NCBI GenBank assembly: GCA_020744225.1 | Contig: JAGMWG010000001.1 | Span: 3,038,001-3,102,000 of the forward strand | Source: Paraphoma chrysanthemicola | Lineage: Eukaryota; Ascomycota; Dothideomycetes; Pleosporales; Phaeosphaeriaceae | DNA: 64,000 nucleotides | Direction: 5' to 3' | In this document: piece by piece, positions 1 through 10,776 of the stretch | Numbering within the stretch: position 1 is the stretch's first letter | How the letters are laid out: every line of letters starts with the position of its first letter | The notes under the pieces: model-generated | The model's input: only the letters and a program-made list of their open reading frames with translations | What the model was told of the DNA's origin: nothing | Databases searched by the model: none | Position numbers and translations under genes: made by a program

Positions 1-596
1 AGCAGGGCAACGAAATCCCGCAGGCATCGACAGGCCCCAAGGGTCTACCTGCGTGGAATGAGTGGCAGACGCATCGCATCGACTGGCTGCCCAAGGATAG
101 CTACTGGTACCTCAACGACGAGCAAGTTGCAGCGAACACCTACAGTGTGCCGCGCAAACCGAGTTTCCTGGTCTTGAATATGTGGGGCGATGGCGGCGAG
201 TGGTCTGGAAACATGACTGCGGGCGGCCAGGCCGAGTTCCAGATCCAGTGGATTGAAATGACGTTTAACACTTCTGGCCCATATAGGGGCGCGAAGAAGA
301 ACGATAAGCGCGACGGGGTGGAGCTTGAGAAGCGCAAGAGCGGATGTAAGACGGTGTGCAAAATCGACGACGTGGCACAGGTTGGCACGCCAGAGGTTGT
401 CCATGTGGGCAGTGGTGATGACGATGACGATGAGGGATTGTCTGGAGGCGCAATTGCCGGCATTGTTATTGGCGTACTGGTGGGTTTGGCTTTGCTTGCA
501 GGCTTGGCGTGGTTCTTCTGGAGGAAGAAGAAGATGACGGGATCGCAGCCGCAAAAGAAGGATGGGTATGAGCTGCAGCATGAAGTGCATCATTAG
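1..596 (+). CDS. GH16-type glucanase/transglycosylase, C-terminal part with membrane anchor (5' truncated)
   Basis: The reading frame is open from position 3 to a TAG at 594-596, so the start lies outside the window. The first ~80 residues carry the end of a concanavalin A-like GH16 domain: WNEWQTHRIDW, YLNDEQV, then FLVLNMWGDGGEWSG, the usual closing strands of fungal GH16 cell-wall enzymes. A basic, KR-rich linker and an acidic Asp run follow. Next comes one membrane helix (GGAIAGIVIGVLVGLALLAG...WFFW) with a stop-transfer RKKK and a short cytoplasmic tail. This predicts a type I membrane protein with its catalytic domain outside the cell. Family knowledge suggests activity on beta-glucan or on chitin-glucan cross-links. 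The catalytic ExDxE motif is not in the window, so the exact GH16 subfamily is open. Confidence 0.8.
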   Translation, partial: QGNEIPQASTGPKGLPAWNEWQTHRIDWLPKDSYWYLNDEQVAANTYSVPRKPSFLVLNMWGDGGEWSGNMTAGGQAEFQIQWIEMTFNTSGPYRGAKKNDKRDGVELEKRKSGCKTVCKIDDVAQVGTPEVVHVGSGDDDDDEGLSGGAIAGIVIGVLVGLALLAGLAWFFWRKKKMTGSQPQKKDGYELQHEVHH

Positions 597-828
597 CGTT
601 GCGAAGTAATTTCCACGCATGGATAGTAGTATTGTACGATGTGCAATCCTTTCATTACAAGTTCACACAAATATTCTGCCTGGCTCCAGACCGCAGATTT
701 AAACTATGAAGCGTTTGTCACTGTGAAGTTGATGGTTCGAGAGATGTAGTCTTCATGAAATAATGCCTGTTGCATTCTCTTGCGACGAGTGCGGGTGAGC
801 GCAGCGCAAATACCTGGAAGCTCAGACT

Positions 829-2440
829 TTAATCATATTCGACAGGCGTATCAACTTGAGACATGATATCGTCATGCTCGACCAGTGTTCGGAAGCACGT
901 GGAGGCCTTGATAAAGTGATCCATGGGTACCCGGCCGGTATCACCGTGCGTATATCGAACATATGCTGGGAACATGGCCTGATACTCGTGGAGAATACGT
1001 CGACTTGGTACTAGCAACTGTCAAAATCCACAAGAGTGGTAGCACACTTCTGGGCTTTCACTTACCAAAGGTACCGCGAAAAGTGATAGTCACATCGAAG
1101 CAGATGGCTGATTCTGCATAACGTGCCCTAGTGGCGGCTATGTCAAAACATGAGGTGAAGCTCGACTGGCGCCAGAGCAGGTGGATGCGTGCAAGGTGAG
1201 CGAGCGAACCCGCTTTGATTGCTTCATGGAGTTCAGTGAAGTTTGGTCCTAGGTCTAGCTCCGACCGACCCGTTAACTCGATTGTCAGCTTCTCCAGACC
1301 TGGTGGTAAGATGCTGGAAAGTGGCTCCGAATCAGCCTTGGCAACGTTGGTGAGGATATGCCATGGGATTTGCACCCGGGTCAAGGTAGTCATATTGGGC
1401 AAGCAAGACAGCCGTCCTTTTGAGAATTGAAGAAAGTGTTCCCATATAACGAGCTCGCGAAGGCTTTGACTATGTGCACTCAGCGCCCGGTCTATTTTGC
1501 TGTACCATGGCTGTCTTTCTGCGGCTGGAAGGACGAATGACTTGGTGCACTCAAACTTGGCTAGCGCTTTACACGCCACTATCATTCTGCTAACGAGCTC
1601 GGGCGATGTCATGGGGTACCTCAGGCACAGCTCTGATATGGATGATGTTCGAATTGGCCAGACCCAAGAACGCCATCGCACCCGAAACTCTTCAGCGTCA
1701 ATCATATGACGAGCCCTTTCCAAGACATCACCCCACGCTCCGACAGTAAGGTGTTTCAGGTTTGGAAGGAGCAGCAGCGGAAGGACTTGTGTGTTTGGGA
1801 TGATTAGGCCCATGCAAGGCTCAATCTGCAGTAGGCGTAGTCTTTCGAATGAGTGGGCCCCCACTTTCTGGCTATGGGAACGTTGTTGTTTGTAGGACGA
1901 TTCGTTGATGTACTGCAGCAATGTGATAGATCGTGTCTGGTCATGCTCTGCTCTACGTAATCGGACCTTTATGCGTTCGACATTTGGGGCAAGAAGTGCA
2001 CACAACGTGAGCAATATGTCTTCGTCAGTGTTATAGTGCAAGTAGGTGTTTTGAGAATCCCGGAGTTGGAGTTCTTTGGCGAGAGCACCTATGATTGCTT
2101 TGGTATTGGCGTCACAGGGGTCACCGTCCGCAAGACTTGCTTCCTGGGCGACGTCATTGCCGAACGGAAGATCCCATCGTGACGGCTATTGCTCAAGGTG
2201 TTTGATAAGCAACCGAAGATCTGGGCGGGCCTGTAGTGTCTCCAAAAGACGATACAGCACAGATCTCCCTTGGCCTCTGCTCTTATTGCTTCTGATGTCC
2301 GAGTAGAGCACTGGCGTGCCAACACGGTTGAGTCTGCGGCTAAGCAGACACACTGCAGCAAGATCGGCTGGTGAGTACTCGGAAGACGAATGAAAGCACT
2401 CCAGTATATGGAGGAGAAGCTCGTCAGGAAGTGTGTTCAT
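829..2440 (-). pseudogene. F-box protein gene interrupted by one in-frame TAG
   Basis: The start (2438-2440) begins MNTLPDELLLHILECF, a clear N-terminal F-box, followed by LAAVCLLSRRLNRVGTPVLY. After 84 codons the frame meets TAG at 2186-2188. The same frame then stays open for 373 codons with coherent protein: PSRWDLPFGNDV, then leucine-rich stretches such as LLLPNLKHLTVGAWG. A GTAAGT donor at 1065 joins an exon ending at 829 (best acceptor gives intron 1011-1065, in phase). Reading through the TAG would give about 518 residues, a normal size for fungal F-box/LRR-like proteins. I found no convincing intron that removes the TAG. It could be a nonsense mutation, a sequencing error, stop readthrough or a missed intron. 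F-box proteins normally select targets for SCF ubiquitin ligases. Confidence 0.65.
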
Positions 2441-2597
2441 GGTGAGGTGATAGAAGCCAGAGAGCATGCGTGGGTATCGTAAACTAAAGACGGTGGGGCA
2501 GTTCCCCGCGCTAATGCACCGCGAGGCAGGGACCCTTACCTCGAAGCTCCAGGCGACAGCTGCGCGTGCATCACAGACACACTCAACTGCAATCAAC

Positions 2598-4764
2598 ATG
2601 ACTGCCAGCATAGACTCCGAGACGCTCAAGCACTACTTGGCTGACAGCCCGCCTTCAGTCGTGCCCCTCGCCATCAAACCCCACTTTGAGGCGCTGTCGG
2701 ACCAGGAGAAGCTCTATGCCCACCACATCTCCGTGTACGATCAGAGCTTGTAACTTATACGAAGTGGATGGGTAGCTGATACTGTGTAGAGCCTGCTTTG
2801 CCGGCACCCGCATCGTCCTCCGACAGGTCTCGGCCGAGTCTGAGCACATCTACGACTTCATTGTCGCCCTACACAAACATGCCAACGGCGACTACGCAGC
2901 CATCGCGAAGGAGGCGGGCCTCTCCCAGGAGGAGACTGATGCATATCTCAATTACGCCGCGCAGTTCCTCGGCAATCTTGGAAACTACAAGTCCTTTGGC
3001 GATTCCAAGTTCCTACCCCGCCTCGAGCCCCGCCAGCTGAAGGCACTCGCGACTGTGTCCAAGGAGACTCTGGCGCTTTATGCAAAATTCAAGGACGCCA
3101 TCTATGCGGGCAGCGATGTCTCGAAGCTACACCTAGGCTATCCGAGCGCCGGACATGTGTCAACATACTACCCGGACAGCCCCGACATCAGCAAGGAAGA
3201 CATCACAGGTGTGAGCGACTTCTTAGAGGGGAAAGGATTGCTACCAGAGAACACAAGGATCAAGAAGATCAAAGGTGGCTACGAAATCCTCATTGCCTCG
3301 GCCTCAAGCGATCCATCTGCGGAAGAACGGGACCTGAAGGAGAGCGAGTGGACTCTAGAGACAGGCGAGAAGGTCAAGCTGGTCTTTGGAGACTATTCCA
3401 AGGAGATGGGCACTATTACGCACCACATTGAAGAGGCAAAGAAGTATGCCGCAAACGATAACGAGCGGGAAATGATGGACGAGTACTCGAAGAGCTTCAG
3501 GACTGGCTCGCTGGAGGCTTTTAAGCGCTCCCAAAAGGCTTGGGTGCTGGATAAGGGTCCCCAGGTGGAGTCAGATATCGGTTTTATCGAAACATACCGC
3601 GATCCTCACGGCATTCGCGGCGAGTGGGAGGGCTTCGTTGCCATGGTGAACAAGGAGCGGACGAAGGCCTTTGGCAAGCTCGTCGAGACGGCGCCAAAAT
3701 ATATTTCACTGCTGCCTTGGGACCAGTATTTCGAGAAGGACAAGTTTCTCAGCCCAGACTTTACCTCTCTCGAAGTCCTAACCTTTGCCGGTAGTGGCAT
3801 CCCAGCAGGCATCAACATCCCGAACTACGACGACATTCGGCAGAACTTTGGCTTTAAGAATGTCTCCCTCGGCAACATCCTCTCCGCGAAAGCACCCAAC
3901 GAGCAGATTCCCTTCATCAAGGACTCAGATCTCGCCACGTATCAAAGGTACCGCGACGAAGCTTTCGAAGTTCAGGTCGGCCTGCACGAGCTTTTGGGCC
4001 ACGGGTGTGGCAAACTACTCCAGGAGACGTCACCAGGAGAATACAACTTTGACTTTAAGAATAAGCCCATCTCTCCCTTGTCCGGTCAGCCTATCAAGAC
4101 CTGGTACAAGCCCGGCCAAACTTGGGGCTCCGTGTTCGGCCCCATTGCCGCATCGTACGAAGAGTGCCGCGCCGAGTGCGTCGCCATGGCGCTGAGCTGC
4201 GAATTCCCCATCCTCGCGCTCTTCGGCTTCGGCGACGGCACTCCCGATATAAACAGCGAGGCCGGCGACGTGCTTTATGCCGCATATCTGTCCATGGCCC
4301 GTGCCGGCATCGCAGCGCTTGAATTCTGGGACCCGAAATCCCGCAAATGGGGCCAAGCACACATGCAAGCGCGCTTCTCCATCCTGCGCACCTTCCTCAA
4401 CGCCGGCGTGGAATTCTGCCAACTCGAATGGGAAAAAGACGACTTGTCCGACCTGACCATACGTCTCGAGCGTTCGCGCATCCTCGATCTCGGCCGCCCC
4501 GCCGTCGACGATTATCTCCAAAAACTGCACATTTACAAAGCGACCGCCGACTACGACAGGGCCAAGCGCCTGTACGATGAGATTACAGACGTTGAGCCGT
4601 TCTACGAGAATATGGTCCGGCCGGCGGTGCTGAAGAAGAAGACGCCGAGAAAGGTGTTTGTGCAGGCGAATACGGTGGAGAAGAATGGCAAAGTCGAGTT
4701 GAAGGAGTATGAGGCGACGAATGTGGGCATGATTCAGAGCTGTGCGGATAGGGAGTATGTGTAG
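2598..4764 (+). CDS. Dipeptidyl peptidase III (M49 zinc metallopeptidase)
   Basis: Exons 2598-2749 and 2790-4764 (40-nt intron, GTAACT..GTGTAG) encode about 708 residues, the usual DPP III length. The M49 zinc site is complete: HELLGH at about residues 450-455 supplies two His ligands and the catalytic Glu, and EECRAE at about 508-513 supplies the third ligand. The enzyme removes dipeptides from the N-terminus of short peptides, normally in the cytosol. The start chosen (MTASIDSE) fits the family. An upstream in-frame ATG at 2466 would add a basic, Ser/Thr-rich 44-residue leader that could be a targeting peptide. The gene is divergent from the F-box gene, with 157 bp between the start codons. 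The splice donor is the weakest part of the model. Confidence 0.93.
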
Positions 4765-5346
4765 GCGTTGGAAGCCGCATGGACGGGGTTTGATGACTTG
4801 AAATGAATGAAATGATTTCCACGCGAGATGCTGCTGCTGCTGCAGCTTCTTTTTCTTTGCATGTCTCAAAGGGAAATGGTGAGCCAGGCTGCGATGCCAT
4901 GCTGCGCGCAATACTAACGAAGACATCGGCCGCACACGCTCGTATACAATCTCAAGACTAAAAGGACATATTCATCTCATTGACTATGCACTCTCTGTTT
5001 CAAACTTCTGCCATGCTATTCGATCCCGTCTTCGGCTTGGGCTCCTTCGCGTACGCTCTACCTAGTAGCATACTTGCATTATAAGATTACAAGTAACTCG
5101 CAATGCCGATGCTTATCCCAAAGTTCGACTTCTCTCCTCCAATAGCCACGAGCGAATATCGATAATTGCTGGTGCGCGGTTGCAACTTGCGCTATCATCC
5201 AGGCTCTATCAATGGTCTGAACTCGATGCATGCTTTTGCTGAAGGATGAATCTTCATCTCAGGTATAGGCTGTAGTCGAAAGCCGATGTTGAGTGGCTAG
5301 AGCTATCGTGCGCTTTTGGTAATGTTTGGGTCAGCTAGCGACGTCC
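4765..5346. other. Convergent intergenic region
   Basis: This 3'-to-3' gap lies between the DPP III and Upf3-like genes. A short CTG/CAG repeat lies near 4828-4845. I see no coding exon or RNA gene here. Confidence 0.5.
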
Positions 5347-7246
5347 TCATGTAGCTGTATCAATGCTGGCGACAGGCGTAGGAGCTGGTGGAGCAGCGGC
5401 TGGTGTGGAGGTGGTCGCGGTTGCAGCAGGTGTCGCATCGGGAGCTCCGGCGCTTGGATTCGCAACAGCATGACCGCCACCCCTGGCACCACCACGGCCG
5501 CCGCGTCCTCCTCGAGGCAAGAAGCCGCCACGGCCACCTCGAGCAGGGCCTGTAGGTGGTGGGCCATTGAAGCGTGGGTTCAAGGGAGCTCTCGCAACCT
5601 TTTCCTTGCGCTCCAGAACCTGAACAGCGCCTTGGGCGATTTTGATGGGGCTAGCTGCCATGGCTTTCTGGAGACCCTCGGGCGTAGCGAAGTCGACGTA
5701 CGCAAAGCCCTTGCGCTTGTCGATCTCAACCTTTTCGATGCCACCAAATGCCTTTAGTGTTTCTTCGATCAGCGGTTCGGTGATGCCTTGAGACGGATTG
5801 GCGTGCTTCAAAAAGGCCTGTTTGCTCGTAGGAGAAGGAACTGGGTTGGCTGGTGCTGCCCTCGGAACTGATGCAGCGGGCGCGGCAGCCGCCTTTGCAG
5901 GTGCTTGCACAGGAGGAGCGGTCCGTCCAGCAGATGGCCCGGTAGGGGGCGGGCGGCCTGCAGCTGGCTCCTTAGGTGGCGCCGGGGACTGAGCAGGCTG
6001 AGGTTTCTTGAGAATCTGGGGAGCCGGGGCTGGCACGCTCTTAGTCGGCGCCTGAGCCTTAGCATCATTCGCTGGGGCCTTGTCGTTGGATTTGTCTGTC
6101 AATGAAGCCTTGAAAGCGCGACGTTCAGCGCGGGTGGGGCGCTCCTTCTTCTGCGACTGTGGCGTTGTCTTCTCATTCGAAGGCCCAGCCACAGGAATCG
6201 GGGCTTCTTTGGGCTTGGTGGTCGTGGGTGTGGTGTCTTTGGTGTTCGCCTCGCTGGCCGCAGTTGCAACTTCGCGCTTCGTTCCACGGCGGCGATTAGC
6301 AGGTGCAGCGAGACCGAGATCGCGCTGGAGGAGCGATTTCACGCCAGCCACATTGCCGCGTTTCCGCTCAGGGGCTGAATTTGCTGCAGCCTTCTCTGCA
6401 GTCGCACTGCTGTCCTTGGATGCGGCTTCCTTGTTGAGAATCTTCACAGCGTCTTTCGCAGCCTTGTCAGCCTTGCCAACGCGACGGTTCTTGTCTCCAG
6501 CGGTCAGAGCATTTTCTTTGCCTTGTTTACCTGAAGTCTTCTTGTCTGCGCCATCGTCCTTGGCTTCTCCACGAGCCTGCCTATTGGCCTTGGAGTTGGG
6601 CTTGTCCTTGTTTGCCTTCTTTTCGCGCAGAGCCTCGATCAAGGGAGTTGTCTTGACCTTCTCTTGTTTCTGGGTGTCCTCGGGCGCAGCCGACTTGGTG
6701 ATGGGGTTGGTCAGGCTCTCCAAAAAGTCCTTGAACTCCTGGTCCTGATCAATCGTGCCTTGTCGGTTGTCGTTCCTACGGCGACCGCCTGGCATTTTTG
6801 GGTACGGTGCAAATTCGAGTGTGGGAGGGCCGACAAGAGCGCTGTCCTGCCATGATTTCGCGGCGTCATGAAACGCGGAATCGCGGACCTTGTCTCCCAA
6901 AGGAGCAACATGTTCAGCTTTGGTGGCGTGGATGTAGGCCCTGGCTGGCCGGGATGGTTTGGCAGCACTGCAACGGTCAGCCGTTGCCTCATACTCACAG
7001 CGTGCAAGCATACTCTTTAGAGATCTTGCCGTTCCTCCAGCTCAGCCAGTCGACCTTGCCCGCGCCAGGCTTCCACTCGTCGCCGAGGACCGTCTCGAAT
7101 TCGGCCCTGGTCAGGCCCGGTGGCAGGCGTCGGCAGACAAGCTTAAGGCGCGGCTGGGCAGCCTTGGGGCCGCGAGACGGCTGGGAGGAGTTTTTCTGGA
7201 GGACGGCGACTGGCAGCACGCCATTGGCGCTGGCTTGGGGAGACAT
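5347..7246 (-). CDS. Upf3-like nonsense-mediated decay factor with C-terminal RRM and RGG tail
   Basis: Exons 7014-7246 and 5347-6967 are joined across a 46-nt intron (GTATGC donor, GGCTGACC branch, TTGCAG acceptor) and encode 617 residues. The junction restores KISKDAAKPSRPARAY, the typical end of the Smg4/UPF3 fold. Its beginning, KLVCRRLPPGLTRAEF...WKPGAGKVDW, is also clear. Upf3 links exon-junction or terminating-ribosome signals to Upf2/Upf1 in mRNA surveillance. A long low-complexity middle rich in Lys, Ala and Pro follows. A second RRM-like unit comes next (GFAYVDF as RNP1-like motif near residue 480), then Gly/Arg-rich GGRGGFLPRGGRGGRGGAR. The second RRM and RGG tail are unusual compared with animal UPF3 and suggest extra RNA contacts. 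Confidence 0.85.
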
Positions 7247-7933
7247 TCCGATCTTGGACGTTGCGCAATGTACTGCAGACGGGTCGTGTTAAATGCCAGC
7301 AAGCGCTGGGATATTATCGAGGGAGGGTCCAACAGGTGGCAGAGAGTTGCAGATGGAGGGGCAGTCGGTCGTGTCGGGAGGCCAACATTGGGAGCAAGGC
7401 GAGCAGGCTGGTGAGGGAGCGACGTCCAAGGTATGCGACTGCATTCAGCGCGCGCGGGGGAAGGTGGTGTAAAGGCTGCGAGCAGTGACGCGTGGGGCGC
7501 ACACGGTAGCGGCACAGAAGAACCATGTCTGATATGATGGTCCAAGTTCAGTTGACGAGCCGCCCTGCCGGCGTTTAGTCAGGCAAGCGCCGAGGGGAAC
7601 AGCCACTGACAGCCACCGAGCCACCGCCGCACTCGACCTCGCCCAAGCGCATGTCCGTCGTCCCAGAGCTCCACCTCACCATGCATATGAGCTGGTAGAC
7701 TGCACGAGACGCCTCTTCCCCTAATCCTTCACCGTGACCACCACCTCCTCCTCCCGCACCATCGCCCTCGCCCCATGATACCGCACCGCGCCGCTACGTC
7801 ACGCCCCAGCAACGCAACCCCTCCGTCACACGACCGCGCCTCGCTGTACCGCCATTGCTGCTTCCCGCGCAGTAAACAACACTCCCGTCCCAGCACCGAT
7901 CGCCCCTCCACACTTTGCTAGCGAGCATACAGC
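7247..7933. promoter_or_regulatory. Divergent promoter region between the Upf3-like and PP6-like genes
   Basis: This gap separates two start codons pointing away from each other. The stretch from about 7720 to 7930 is C-rich on the + strand, as often seen in fungal 5' leaders. No TATA box or coding exon is evident. Short ORFs here look like chance. Confidence 0.5.
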
Positions 7934-9306
7934 ATGGCGCCCAAGGAGAGCGATGTGCCGCAGCCGGGGCCCGCCCGCCTGTCCAAGGGTGCCGGCCCCG
8001 ACGAGTGGCTGGAGCAGGCGAAGACGTGCAAGTACCTGCCCGAGGCTGACATGAAGCGACTATGTGAGATTGTCAAGGAGTGTCTCATGGAAGAATCCAA
8101 CATCCAGCCCGTTCGCACCCCAGTCACCGTCTGTGGCGACATCCATGGCCAGTTCTACGACCTGCTCGAGCTTTTCCGAGTCGCCGGCGGCATGCCCAAC
8201 GACGCTCCCGCTGCTCCTCTGTCTCCCCCAGTCACATTACCCAGCACAATCAACCCCGCCGACCTCGAGCCTCCAACTGCCATTACAGATCCCAGGGTCA
8301 AGCGGAAAATGAAGCGGAGATTCCAGCGCGATCCCAACTACACCGGGCCGACGAGTCCGCCTGGGGGCGATGGCGACGACGATGATGGTGACGAGGAAGA
8401 AGAAGAGCGTGGGCGGAGCCGAAGTGTGCACGATAGGAGGAGTACAGGCTCGGCTTCGGATGCGGGGTCTACAAGAAACACAGTCGTTGGCAATGGCCAG
8501 CAGAATTTCATCTTCTTGGGTGATTTTGTCGATCGGGGCTATTTCAGCTTAGAAACTTTTACGCTGCTAATGTGCTTGAAGGCGAAGTAGGTACTAACGC
8601 CTACGTCGATTTTGCAGAGATTGACTTGGACAGATTTCCCGATCGAGTAACCCTCGTCCGTGGCAATCACGAATCGAGACAGATTACTCAAGTATACGGC
8701 TTCTACGAGGAGTGCCAGACCAAGTACGGCAACGCATCTGTATGGAAAGCCTGCTGTCAAGTCTTCGATTTCCTGGCTCTCGCAGCCATTGTGGATGGCA
8801 AAGTCTTGTGTGTGCATGGCGGGCTGAGCCCCGAGATCAGGACATTGGATCAGATCCGCGTTGTTGCGCGAGCCCAAGAAATTCCCCACGAGGGTGCTTT
8901 CTGCGACCTTGTCTGGAGCGACCCTGAAGATGTCGACACATGGGCTGTGTCACCTCGAGGTGCCGGTTGGCTATTCGGTGACAAGGTCGCATCAGAGGTA
9001 TGTCGATTTTTTTTGGCGGATTCTTTCAGCCACATTAATATTGATTAGTTCAACCACGTCAACGGCTTGCAACTCATAGCCCGCGCCCATCAGCTTGTCA
9101 ACGAGGGCTACAAATACCACTTCAAAGACAAGGACGTTGTCACCGTTTGGTCAGCACCCAACTACTGCTACCGCTGCGGCAACGTCGCATCCATCATGAA
9201 CCTCGGCGAGGATCTCAAGCCAGAATTCCAAATCTTCTCAGCCGTACCCGATCATCGAAGAGCTGTCCCGGCCGGCAGAGGTGGCCGCGGGGAGTACTTT
9301 TTGTAA
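7934..9306 (+). CDS. PP6/Sit4-type serine/threonine protein phosphatase catalytic subunit with acidic insert
   Basis: Exons 7934-8586, 8634-8997 and 9049-9306 give 424 residues. Introns are 8587-8633 and 8998-9048. All PPP metal-site motifs are present: GDIHG (residues 68-72), GDFVDRG (196-202), RGNHE, then HGGLSPEI, SAPNYCYRCGN and a C-terminal YFL. Sequence around LCEIVKECLMEESNIQPV and ITQVYGFYEEC matches the Sit4/PP6 branch rather than PP1 or PP2B. This group works in cell-cycle G1/S control and TOR signalling with SAPS-type regulators. The odd feature is an insert of about 100 residues (91-190) between the first two motifs. It is basic first, then strongly acidic, then Ser/Arg-rich. It is fully open and has no intron signals, so it is probably translated. 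Confidence 0.93.
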
Positions 9307-10776
9307 ACACGAAATCATGTCTAGCAATGTAGACCGGCAGGCTTGGTTTTTGAGCAGATCTCCCTGTGAAAGATGGACTAGACGGGTGTCGTGGGATCGG
9401 TAAGCAGCAAAGACATGCTGGGACTGGACTTGGGATGGATGTGTACATGCAGGAGAAACACGCATCATGACCACAGTACAAGGAATCGAATACCCTGGGT
9501 TGGACAACGGAAATACGATACGACCTTTTTTTTAAACCACGAAACGATCACATTGTACGATAATTGCATTGATGCGAGGCGTAGATAGTTGATGCATCGC
9601 ACTTATAACCTGGAGCAAGCCCGTCTATGTATGCAACGTGTTCACGCAGAGTTTCACATTACCATTACTCACTGCATGATTTTGTAAAAAGGGGGTTTAG
9701 AGAGTGGTGTTGCATTCTGACTATGCTAAGACTGTGTCCTAATTATCCCCTTCCCTTCTTCTGACTAATACCAATTATCAATGCAATGAGTGTCTCCTGA
9801 TTTCGCGAAAAAGGAAAAAAAAGACTTTTGTAGCCGCGAGGCGCTTCGTCTTTGGTATAATTCTGTAATCCTCCTAAAAACCCAAGCAAACGCAAGCAAA
9901 CTTAAACGTGTGACGAAAACCGTGCATGGTTCAAGATTGTGAGGTGCGCTTGGGCAAAACAGAAAAGCTCATGGGAGAGAAACGCAGATATTGGTTGTTC
10001 AAGGAGCGAGGCACACACACATGACAAGAGCAGGAAAAGGCGAGGCGGACGATGATGATGAAACAAGACCCGGACTCAAGAAAGAATGTACATTACTTAG
10101 AAGTGAAGAAAAATGTCGGTTTATCCTAGCTCTTTCCCGACACACCCATTGAACCACGACGAGCCTGGTTATGGGTGCGTCATGCCCTAGTTCAACTCCA
10201 TCTCACAGCATGCCCTTCATGAGCCTATTGCTTCTTTTGCTCCAAACCGCCACACATGTCAAAAAGATCCTCCAGTCGAAAAGAAAAGTCTCTGAGCAGC
10301 AAAAACCCAGCGACGGCGCGATATCACAAATAATGCAGAAGCAAACAATAAACAAAAATGCCCCATGATCCGTCCGTCGCAACAATGCCAAAAGTGTACC
10401 AACAAGAAGAAAATGCACTACGTAATCTTCCCCCATTGTGGTGGGGGAACATGGCAGCAGCGTGATACGAACAAGAAGGGTATCGACATTTCCGGCCGCG
10501 AAGCACATGGAATGTAGTTGTTTTCGTTTCCGTCTTTGATGATGATGATCCGAAGATGATGATGAATGACGATGGCCCGCTAATGATACTCGACAAAGAT
10601 ATGAATGCTACGCTCGAACGAAGAATGCCGACTAAAGACGAATATCCAAGAGTGTCAAGGGGTATGAGAGATGGTGTCGAATATGCAAATGGTCGTTATG
10701 GTCGTCGTGATGGAATTGTGTGTACGTTTTAATTGGTTGCCGAAGGAAGGTGTGAGAAGTGTAAGGGTGGAGGCTC
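9307..10776. other. Convergent intergenic region, about 1.5 kb
   Basis: This lies between the 3' ends of the PP6-like and WD40 genes. It has A- and T-runs and a GATGAT simple repeat near 10537-10567. No supported gene was found; it probably holds two 3' UTRs. Confidence 0.5.

Noticed and set aside
4030..4935. 301-codon minus-strand frame over DPP III
   Set aside because: It lies antisense to a well-supported M49 enzyme and has no family pattern; GC-rich third positions keep it open.
6080..6748. 222-codon plus-strand frame inside the Upf3-like gene
   Set aside because: Shadow of a Lys/Ala-rich coding sequence, composed of Ser/Leu/Phe runs with no domain.
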